Part shown: positions 12,093-17,815 of the stretch, one piece after another
How the letters are laid out: every line of letters starts with the position of its first letter
Position numbering within the stretch: the first letter of the stretch is position 1
NCBI GenBank assembly: GCA_040007095.1
Contig: JBDTVS010000041.1
Location: 1-17,815, forward strand
Direction: 5' to 3'
Length of the DNA: 17,815 bases
From: JBDTVS01 sp040007095
GTDB lineage: Bacteria; Acidobacteriota; Vicinamibacteria; Vicinamibacterales; CAVVIG01
The notes under the pieces: generated by a model
Database searches by the model: none
What the model was told of the DNA's origin: nothing
What the model saw: only the letters and a program-made list of their open reading frames with translations
Position numbers and translations under genes: made by a program

Positions 12093-13295
12093 TCACCCGC
12101 GGCGGATTTCCGAACCTTGGAAGCGGATCTGGATCCGAAAGACCTTCTTGGTAATGCATCGGATCAGGCCGGTGGCGGCCTCGAACTGTTCCGGCACATC
12201 GACGCGATGGATGTCGACGACCGCGTGATAGCCACGCTCGGAGAACACGTCGATCAACATTGCGAGCGCCATGGGATCATCGAGCATGGCGTTTTCGGTG
12301 TTGATGTGCGCGACGCCGGAGATCGCGTGCCGAAGGACGATCGGCATGATCTTCATCTCGATCAATGCGACCACCCGCGCGAACAGCTCGCTGTATTCAA
12401 ATTCGTAGCTGTCCAGGCGCCGCACCAACTCCTGGCGGGCGTGCACGATGATCTCGCTCGCCACAGGCACGCGCAGCAGCCGCTCCACGGTGCGGGGGTC
12501 GAGCTCGAGCGTGCTCTGATACTGGAGTTCCTGCAGGATGTTCCGCTCGACCTCCTCGAACGGCCCCTGGGCGTTGACGAAGTGATAATGGAAGATCTCC
12601 TCGAGCGACTGGAGCGCGTCCCACGTCTGCTCCTTGAACGCCTGATAGCGCCGCCGGGCGAGCGCTTCGTCGTGGTCGGTGGTCCGATCCTCACGCAACA
12701 GGCCGACGCCGGTGCGCCGCACCTCCTCGTTGTGAGCCAGCGTTTCGCGACCGCGTTTCAGCTGTCGCGCGATTGATTCCTTTTCTTCGACGAACAGCAA
12801 CATGACGTGGACGGTCGGGTGGCGGAAATGGACCCGCAGCGGCGTGTTGAAGAACTCGCGCCGCAGCGCGTGCATTCTGCCGACCAGCAGTTTCAGGCAC
12901 TCCACCTGGACCGTCGTGCGCGGGAAGCCGTCGATAATCACGCCATCGTGATATTCCTTGCGCAGGAGTTCCCCGAGCAGCAGGCCCACCACGTCGCGGT
13001 CGCCGACCATGTGGCCGGCGTTCTTGAGCGCCTTCGCCTCGGCCGAGTCGAGCAGCGAGCTGATGACGATCGGACCACACGTCAGGCTGCGCGTCTTGGC
13101 AATGAACGCCGTGTTGGTCCCCTTGCCGGCGCCGGGCGCACCGCCGAGCAGGATGAACTCCTTCGGGAAGCGCAGATTTTCGCGGCCACAGTTGGCTTCC
13201 AGACTCTGCCAGACAGACTCGAAAATCAATTGCGCATCCTTGATCTCGAGATCGTCGAGCTTGCCGCCGACTGCTTCGCTAGGCTTCTGATTCAT
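12093..13295 (-). CDS. Adenylate-kinase-like nucleoside monophosphate kinase with long C-terminal extension
   Basis: A 400-residue protein. The P-loop GGAPGAGKGT is at 51-60, and the nucleoside-monophosphate-kinase signature IIDGFPRTTVQ is at 120-130. RxxR-type arginines that would serve the lid region occur around 177-204. Ordinary adenylate kinases have about 190-230 residues and start at the P-loop; this one has about 45 residues before it and about 170 after the kinase core. The extension (about 245-400) has a helical first half and a beta-rich end (YHAVVDIHRVDVPEQF at 356-371, VFRIQIRFQG at 385-394). Its role is unknown, perhaps regulatory. The start ATG 13295 follows GGAG at a good distance and overlaps the stop of the small upstream ORF (ATGA). 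It probably phosphorylates AMP or a related nucleotide. Confidence 0.85.
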   Translation of the reverse strand: MNQKPSEAVGGKLDDLEIKDAQLIFESVWQSLEANCGRENLRFPKEFILLGGAPGAGKGTNTAFIAKTRSLTCGPIVISSLLDSAEAKALKNAGHMVGDRDVVGLLLGELLRKEYHDGVIIDGFPRTTVQVECLKLLVGRMHALRREFFNTPLRVHFRHPTVHVMLLFVEEKESIARQLKRGRETLAHNEEVRRTGVGLLREDRTTDHDEALARRRYQAFKEQTWDALQSLEEIFHYHFVNAQGPFEEVERNILQELQYQSTLELDPRTVERLLRVPVASEIIVHARQELVRRLDSYEFEYSELFARVVALIEMKIMPIVLRHAISGVAHINTENAMLDDPMALAMLIDVFSERGYHAVVDIHRVDVPEQFEAATGLIRCITKKVFRIQIRFQGSEIRRG

Positions 13296-13432
13296 GCGAT
13301 CTCCACTGGCGCCCGCCAGATGTGTTTGGCGGGAGTCACCAGATTGTAGTGACAACCTCTTCCGCCGACGCGAGCCGCGTCTTCGGCGAACCGCTGCCAC
13401 ACGGTCTGCAGCTCGACGTGTTCGAGCCGCAC
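13292..13432 (-). CDS. Overlooked 46-codon ORF translationally coupled to the kinase gene
   Basis: From GTG 13432 this frame encodes VRLEHVELQTVWQRFAEDAA and then RVGGRGCHYNLVTPAKHIWR, ending at TGA 13294-13292, which overlaps the kinase ATG as ATGA. The composition looks natural. The competing frame that extends the kinase N-terminus by 52 residues is instead strongly arginine-rich. The GTG has no clear ribosome binding site and lies about 20 bases after the stop of the small acidic protein gene, so translation would depend on coupling. It contains one Cys-His pair and no known motif. It may be a short conserved protein, a leader peptide controlling the kinase, or the remnant of a larger protein. 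Confidence 0.5.
   Translation of the reverse strand: MRLEHVELQTVWQRFAEDAARVGGRGCHYNLVTPAKHIWRAPVEIA
13306..13340 (-). promoter_or_regulatory. Hairpin immediately upstream of the kinase ribosome binding site
   Basis: On the minus-strand transcript CTGGTG (13340-13335) and CCCGCCA (13331-13325) pair with TGGCGGG (13318-13312) and CGCCAG (13311-13306), with a short bulge (ACT). The stem ends directly before the kinase GGAG and ATG. It lies within the 46-codon ORF, so ribosomes on that ORF would melt it. Control of kinase translation is inferred, not shown. Confidence 0.4.
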
Positions 13433-13452
13433 CAGCGGCCGTCGCCGTCACA

Positions 13453-13689
13453 CTATTTCCGCTCCCACCTGATGTCGACGCCGGTTTTCTCGCCGAGCGC
13501 CCGACGCAACAGGGTCACCATGTGCTCGGTCGCTCGACCGTCGGCGACGAGGTCGATGGTCGCCGCTGTGATGTAGTAATCGTGATCGTCGAGCGATTCC
13601 TCTTCCAGGGCGTCGACAAGAACCTGCAGATCGGCCTCGGTCATCGTGCCGATCAGCTGATTGGACGCGTCATCATAGAGATCAATCAT
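13453..13689 (-). CDS. Small acidic conserved-type protein
   Basis: A 78-residue acidic protein: MIDLYDDASNQLIGTMTEAD, then LQVLVDALEEESLDDHDYYI, ending in a basic-aromatic DIRWERK. I recall similar 70-80-residue proteins (a start like IxLYDxxTxxxLGxIxEEQL and the block LEEESLxDxDYYI) in Acidobacteriota and Deltaproteobacteria, but they have no established function. It has no signal peptide, helix span or metal motif. ATG 13689 is preceded by GGAGG ten bases upstream. A frame open to 13779 adds 30 residues that do not look conserved. It is the first gene of a probable transcript with the 46-codon ORF and the kinase, with about 20 bases between it and that ORF. Confidence 0.75.
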   Translation of the reverse strand: MIDLYDDASNQLIGTMTEADLQVLVDALEEESLDDHDYYITAATIDLVADGRATEHMVTLLRRALGEKTGVDIRWERK

Positions 13690-13983
13690 GGGACGTGGAC
13701 CTCCGAAAACAATTGGAAACATTAGAGACATCTCGGCGGCGCGGTCGCCGCCAAAGGTTAACCGAAGTCCGGCTATCAAACACGTCCCCGCAACGCCCGG
13801 TACGCACCCCCGGCCACAGCGCAGATTGGCGCCTCGATCACGCGCCGAACATGACTCGCGCCGATGGCCGTCAGGGGAACAGTCTCGAAGGCGCGCGCCG
13901 CACCGCGCGGCGCACGCCCGCCGCGCCGACCGGCCGGCCGTCGCTGAGGATCGTCAGGAACAAGTGTCGACCTGCACTCAAAT
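13690..13983. other. Intergenic stretch without a recognisable gene
   Basis: This interval precedes the small acidic protein gene and should hold its promoter. A TCTAAT box on the minus strand, a little upstream of GGAGG, could be a -10 element, but no matching -35 box is evident. The rest is very GC-rich (GCGCGCC / GGCGCAC-type runs around 13890-13930), with frames that do not look like protein. Confidence 0.35.
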
Positions 13984-14183
13984 CGGTTCTGACGCATCTT
14001 TGGTGCAGGGCGGGTCGTTCGACGACGTTTAACCCGTTGAAGGGAGTGAGCTTGTCCCGATCGTCGCGCGACCGGCCACGGCCACCTCATCCGTAGGCCG
14101 TTTCAGAGCGGCTACTGCCGCACCGTCAACGCGTTGCGGCAGGTCGTTCGGTTCCACCCTGCACCAAAGATGCGTCAGAACCG
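13984..14183. mobile_element. 200-bp MITE-like element with 30-bp terminal inverted repeats
   Basis: The left end, 13984-14013 (beginning CGGTTCTGACGCATC), and the right end, 14154-14183, are inverted complements with 29 of 30 bases identical. The 140 bases between them encode nothing recognisable, although GTCGTTCG recurs in direct orientation next to both ends. This is the form of a non-autonomous transposable element. No obvious target-site duplication flanks it. Its right end abuts an IS630 transposase fragment, but the continuation of that gene is not found beyond the left end, so simple insertion into IS630 does not explain the structure. Confidence 0.7.
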
Positions 14184-14184
14184 T

Positions 14185-14316
14185 GAGCATGGCGAACCAG
14201 CGTTCGACCTGATTGAGCCAAGAGGCCGAGGTCGGGGTGAAGTGCACGTGAAAGCGTGGATTGCGTGCGAGCCAGCGTTTAATGGCGGGAGTCTTGTGAG
14301 TACCGTAATTGTCCAT
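14185..14316 (-). pseudogene. IS630-family transposase fragment
   Basis: About 43 codons encode MDNYGTHKTPAIKRWLARNP, then RFHVHFTPTSASWLNQVERW and FAMLT. This is the DDE region of IS630 transposases containing the second catalytic aspartate (DNYGTHK) and third catalytic residue (NQVERWF). It is clearly homologous to 15400-15520 but differs at many positions, so it comes from a different element. It stops at the right end of the MITE-like element on one side and at about 14320, just before nadC, on the other. It is inactive. Confidence 0.85.
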
Positions 14317-14343
14317 CTTACCGTCTTAAATTAGGCTTGGGAG

Positions 14344-15195
14344 ATGCTGAGTCTCCCTCCCAACCTCGCCCAGCAGGTGACGATCGCCCTGGTCGAGGAC
14401 ATCGGCAGTGGCGATGTCACTGCCGAGCTGGTGCCCGCCGATCAACGTGTGACCGGAAAGGTCATTTCCCGGGAGCCCGCCATCCTCTGCGGCCGCCCCT
14501 GGGTCACCGAGGTCTTCCGTCAGCTGGATCCATCGGTCCAGCTGACATGGACCGCCGATGACGGGGACCGAATCGCCGCAAATCAAACACTCTTCGAGAT
14601 TGCCGGCCTTGCCCGACCGGTGCTCACCGGCGAGCGGGCCGCCCTCAATTTCCTGCAGCTCCTGTCCGGCACCGCCACCGCCACCCGCCGCTACGTGGAG
14701 GCCATCGCGGGAACCGCCAGTACAATTCTCGATACACGCAAAACACTGCCCGGATTGCGGACCGCCCAGAAATACGCGGTCCTGTGCGGCGGCGCCCAGA
14801 ACCTCCGGATCGGCCTGTTCGATCAAGTCCTGATCAAGGAAAACCACATCGCGGCGGCCGGCTCCCTCACCGAAGCAATCCGAGCAGCGCGCCGCGCGGC
14901 AGGCTCGAAGAAAGTCGAAGTGGAAGTCGAAACGCTGCAGGAGTTCTCGGAGGCCCTACAGGCGGCACCGGACATCATCATGCTGGACGAATTCAGCCTG
15001 AGCGACATGAGAGCCGCCGTAGCGCTGAACAGTGCCAGCGACCACCGTGTCAAAATCGAAGCATCAGGACGCGTCACGCTGGAGACAGTCCGCGCCATCG
15101 CGGAAACCGGCGTCGACTACATCTCTATAGGCAGCATCACGAAACACGTCCGGGCGGTGGACTTGTCAATGCGCCTGGAGTGTGTCGCCCGCTAG
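14344..15195 (+). CDS. nadC: Nicotinate-nucleotide pyrophosphorylase (quinolinate phosphoribosyltransferase)
   Basis: A 283-residue enzyme that turns quinolinate and PRPP into nicotinate mononucleotide, CO2 and pyrophosphate in de novo NAD synthesis. Conserved blocks are EDIGSGDVTAEL (18-29), TGERAALNFLQLLSGTAT (95-112), DTRKTLPGLRTAQKYAV (130-146), LIKENHI (163-169) and ETGVDYISIGSITK (254-267). The sequence style, such as LDEFSLSDMRAAV and AVDLSMRLE, is that of Gammaproteobacteria. The almost invariant histidine of the NHR motif is leucine here (L154, codon CTC at 14803-14805), which may impair quinolinate binding. GGGAG touches the ATG directly, so the ribosome binding site is poorly spaced. 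The gene lies between IS630 remnants, and its last codons (after SMRLE) and stop run into the right-hand IS end. Lateral transfer is likely. Confidence 0.93.
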   Translation: MLSLPPNLAQQVTIALVEDIGSGDVTAELVPADQRVTGKVISREPAILCGRPWVTEVFRQLDPSVQLTWTADDGDRIAANQTLFEIAGLARPVLTGERAALNFLQLLSGTATATRRYVEAIAGTASTILDTRKTLPGLRTAQKYAVLCGGAQNLRIGLFDQVLIKENHIAAAGSLTEAIRAARRAAGSKKVEVEVETLQEFSEALQAAPDIIMLDEFSLSDMRAAVALNSASDHRVKIEASGRVTLETVRAIAETGVDYISIGSITKHVRAVDLSMRLECVAR

Positions 15196-15986
15196 TGTCC
15201 TTGAGGCAGAGATTCGTTCACGATATCGCGCCACGCTGGCGAGAATCTGGTCTGCGGTCTTCGTCCAGATGAAGGGCGTCGGCGTATCGTTCGTGATGCT
15301 CACATACTCACGGATCGCGCGCTCAAGCTCGCGAGTGCTTCGATGCGCGCCGCGCTTGATCTGTTTCTGCGTGAGCAGCGCAAACCACCGCTCGACCGGA
15401 TTCAGCCAGGACGCGCTGGTCGGCGTGAAGTGGATGTAGAAGCGAGGCCGCGCCGCCAGCCAGCGCTGAATCCGTGCGGTCTTGTGCGTGCCGTAGTTGT
15501 CCAAGACCAGGTGGACGTCGAGATGCGACGGGACCGCCGCGTCGATCGTATTCAGAAACCGGAGAAACTCCTTGCTGCGGTGACGGCGATGGCACTCGCC
15601 GATGACGCCCCGTCGCCACGTCGAGCACGCAAAGAGTGAGGTCGTGCTGTGGCGGCGATAGTCATGCGTGCGGCGCTCCGGCAGCCCGACCTGCATGGGC
15701 AAGATCGGGGCGTTGCGATCCAGCGCCTGAATCTGGCTCTTCTCATCAACGCACAGCACCAGCGCGCGCTCGGGTGGATCGAGATATAGACCGACGATGT
15801 CACGGACCTTGTCGACGAACAGCGGGTCCTTCGACAACTTGAACGTCTCGACGCGATGCGGCTGCAGCGCGAAGGCCCGCCACATGCGCGAGACCGCGGA
15901 TTGGCTCATGCCGGTCGCTTTGGCCATCGTCCGCGTGCTCCAGTGCGTCGCGTCGCGTGGCGTCGACTCCAGCGTCATCGTGATTA
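15166..15986 (-). pseudogene. IS630-family transposase, N-terminus lost
   Basis: The frame holds the second half of the helix-turn-helix region (STRTMAKATGMSQSAVSRMW), the first catalytic aspartate in VLCVDEKSQIQALDR, the second in LVLDNYGTHKT and the third residue in NPVERWF. Transposases of this group normally have about 80 further N-terminal residues. Here coding continues to 15986 (LITMTLESTP) and is cut exactly where the inverted repeat of the ISKra4-type element starts. The other end of the element (about 15193-15195, CTAG then GTGTCCTTGAGG) falls at the nadC stop codon. IS630 elements target TA, often within CTAG. The last codons of the frame read into nadC and are not part of the transposase proper. 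Confidence 0.9.
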
Positions 15987-17134
15987 GAGAGCGTGCAATT
16001 GAGTGGGGTGCTCAGGCCGCGCGGGATCCTTCGACGGGCCTGAAACCAGCGTGCCAGGACCGGAACGCCTGTTCCAGCGTGTCGTTCAGCACCGCCACGC
16101 GGACCGTCAAGAACGGCTGGACAGTCTCGCGATTCCACCGCATCTGCTGGCGCTTGATCATCCGTGTGGCAATGATCTGATTCACCGCCGACTCGGCGAA
16201 GGCGGTCGAAATCGGTGCCCCGGCTCGGTACCGAGCGCCGTAGTTGGGGAGCGAATCCGCGTTCGCGTCCAGATAGGACGTCAGCTCACTGAGGTGCGTG
16301 CGCAGGTGCTCGAGCCACGACGGATCCGCCCGCGCGTTCCAGGTCCAGACGCGCAGCTCCGAGAGGTGCCGCAGGGTCTTCGCAAGCTGGCCATTTCAGA
16401 GGGCCCATTTCGCCCGCTCGATGAGATCGAGCAGCCAGGTGCGCGCTTCGGCGGTCTGACCCTGACGGATCGCGCCGGTCGCGAGCTGGTGCACGTGCTG
16501 CCAGCGCATCGCGATGTGAAACCAGTCGAGCACCGGTTCGGCCTCCGGCGCCGCCGCGCGCTGAATCGCGCGCAGGCCGGCATCGCCATCGGAGAGGACG
16601 GTGATGGGCGTGTCGTCGTTGCCGAACGGCATCAGCGCGGCCAACTTGGCGGTCAGGTACCGGAGTTCCGGCGCCACGGGCGATCGGCGCGTGAACAACG
16701 CCGGCACGGTCTTCGGTCCGTCGGTCCGGCACGGACATGCGTGAAATCGCCGCACCCGCATCGGAATCTTGCCGAAGACCGACCGAAAGGTCGACCGGTA
16801 ATGGCCCTTGGAGGACTGCGCACGCCCACACCACAGGCAGTGTCGGGCCACCTCGCCATGGCGTTGCACCTGGTCCCCGACCAACTGCGCTTGAATCGCT
16901 GCCAAGACTGCCTTGCCTTCAGCGATGCTGAGGCCCAACGTGGCGGGCGTGATCCGTTCGTCCCGGTGCAGGGACGCGATGTCGTGCGCAATCGACTGTC
17001 CCGACTCGACTTCCGCGACCAGGGTGACCTTCCAGCGCATCGGTGCTCCTCCACGGCCATGCCGCGGCCGAGGATACCGCGCTGACGTCAAGACCGAACA
17101 ACGCAGGCGGGACCCCACTCAATTGCACGCTCTC
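15987..17134 (-). mobile_element. Defective ISKra4-type insertion sequence
   Basis: Perfect 23-bp inverted repeats, beginning GAGAGCGTGCAATTGAGTGG, lie at 15987-16009 and 17112-17134. Between them is one leftward transposase gene that is internally deleted and carries a stop codon. At 1148 bp it is shorter than I would expect for the family. The left flank is IS630 (minus) and the right flank is an rve-type transposase (plus), both cut at the repeat ends. No direct target duplication is seen (flanks GTGATTA and CTGACCG). This points to recombination between two copies or an adjacent deletion rather than a simple insertion. Confidence 0.85.
16012..17040 (-). pseudogene. ISKra4-type transposase with internal deletion and nonsense codon
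   Basis: ATG 17040 follows a strong GGAGG and starts MRWKVTLVAEVESGQSI. The N-terminal part includes paired cysteines in HCLWCGRAQ and FHACPCRTDG, a zinc-ribbon-like pattern, and APELRYLTAKLAALMPF. This then jumps to GNDDTPITVLSDGDAGL, so the stretch of about 100 or more residues expected here in the family, including the first catalytic aspartate, appears deleted. The end, AVNQIIATRMIKRQQMRWNR, is highly typical of ISKra4. TGA at 16398-16396 interrupts the frame in AL(stop)NGQLAKTL, where tryptophan would fit; the same frame continues to TGA 16014-16012. The gene is dead in cis, but the inverted repeats could still be moved by an intact relative. Confidence 0.85.
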
Positions 17135-17653
17135 CTGACCGTGGGCGGGCTGGTCCGCTACGTCGTCTTCTTCGTGATGAACCTCAAGACCCGGGCGGTC
17201 GAGATTGCCGGGATCACGCATCAGCCGCACGAGGCCTGGATGACGCAACTCGCGCGAAACCTGACTGACGCCCACGACGGCTTCCTCCGCGACATGCGCT
17301 ACCTCATTCTGGACCGCGACCCGCTCTACACCGCCACCTTTCGGCGTCTGCTGCGAGACAGTGGCACGACGCCACTGGTCCTGCCTGCCAGGAGTCCAAA
17401 TTTGAACGCATTTGCGGAGCGATTCGTTGGCTCGGCCAAATCCGAATGTTTGGCGCGTATCGTGCCCCTCGGCGAAGGACACCTCCGGGCCGCAATCAGA
17501 GCGTTCGTTGATCACTACCATACGGAACGGCCGCACCAAGGGCTGGGTGACGCGCTCATCGCGCCGAAGACCACGGTGATTGACAAAGGCCCGGTACGAT
17601 GCCGGGAGCGACTGGGCGGCGTGCTCAAGTTCTACTACCGCGAGGCCGCGTAG
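17135..17653 (+). pseudogene. rve-type (integrase core) transposase, N-terminus lost
   Basis: From the base after the ISKra4 inverted repeat, the frame encodes LLTVGGLVRYVVFFVMNLKT, then RYLILDRDPLYTATF with the second catalytic aspartate, and SPNLNAFAERFVGSAKSECL with the catalytic glutamate. HYHTERPHQGLG and KFYYREAA follow at the end. The N-terminal helix-turn-helix and the first catalytic aspartate, expected just before TVEVxTxxGLVRY, are missing, so it cannot be active. The 3' end matches the older remnant at 1118-1180. The family is IS481/IS3-like integrase-core; the exact group is not certain. Confidence 0.88.
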
Positions 17654-17815
17654 TTCCATGGGCCGAGATTCTGCACACCACGGGGAAGCCCACGCGCTCG
17701 AGGTGCATCCCGGCGATTGCCTGCTCTTTGTTCGGATGCCCTGACCGAGATGCTCACCGACGAGGCGATGGCGGCGACACTTCGAGCGCACCCGGAGCCG
17801 GAGGCCGCGTGCGCC
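17654..17815 (+). other. Window end: no firm gene, possible start of a partial ORF
   Basis: An open frame starts at ATG 17750 (MLTDEAMAATLRAHPEPEAA) and runs off the end of the window. There is no clear ribosome binding site and too little sequence to identify it. The preceding bases look like the outer end of the rve-type element or plain intergenic DNA. Confidence 0.25.

Noticed and set aside
13296..13451. 52-residue N-terminal extension of the kinase
   Set aside because: It is arginine-rich and unnatural, while the ATG at 13295 has a good ribosome binding site and the other frame of this stretch looks coding.
14197..15520. nadC as the cargo of a composite transposon bounded by two identical IS630 copies
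   Set aside because: The two IS630 pieces differ at many positions and are both incomplete, so they are not a matched pair able to move nadC together.
16003..17085. 360-codon plus-strand frame across the ISKra4-type element
   Set aside because: It is antisense to a recognisable transposase and has no motif of its own.

Overview
The window is high-GC, gene-dense bacterial chromosome. It probably comes from an uncultured Acidobacteriota of the Vicinamibacteria type. That guess rests on the style of several proteins (NHL-propeller lipoprotein-like proteins, a SnoaL-like secreted protein, a small acidic protein next to an extended nucleotide kinase) and on abundant decayed insertion sequences. 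There is no rRNA or marker gene to settle it. No tRNA, rRNA or CRISPR array is visible.

Layout. 7-2244 (+): a secreted NHL beta-propeller protein, a decayed transposase tail, and a response regulator with a GGDEF (c-di-GMP synthase) domain. 2245-2864: no intact gene, but one orphan coding fragment. 2865-8354 (-): a surface-glycan block read leftwards. It has a three-domain protein (transglutaminase-like, beta-sandwich, methyltransferase), a sulfotransferase carrying a related beta-sandwich, then an ABC-2 permease and its ATPase of the polysaccharide-export type. 8475-9923 (-): a two-gene redox unit, a four-helix cytochrome b followed by a Tat/lipoprotein molybdopterin oxidoreductase. 9942-10559: repeat and gene debris. 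10648-11151 (+): a secreted SnoaL/NTF2-like protein. 11076-11929: two head-to-head fragments of one protein family. 12093-13689 (-): a small acidic protein, an overlooked 46-codon ORF and a 400-residue adenylate-kinase-like protein, apparently one transcript. 13984-17653: an insertion-sequence graveyard around a gammaproteobacterial-type nadC. It holds a 200-bp MITE-like element, two IS630 remnants, a defective ISKra4-type element with perfect 23-bp inverted repeats, and a headless rve-type transposase.

Two observations stand out. First, an interspersed repeat family (one full copy with 25-bp terminal inverted repeats at 4650-4853, partial copies at 8411-8477 and 9942-10055) always lies at the 3' end of a leftward coding region. 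In two of three cases the TAG that begins the element is the stop codon of that gene. Second, the glycan block contains an unusual architecture: a transglutaminase-like domain with a visible Cys-His-Asp triad joined to a methyltransferase through a beta-sandwich module that recurs in the neighbouring sulfotransferase. This suggests a tailoring pair working on one exported surface polymer.

All functional calls come from motif reading. No database search was possible.
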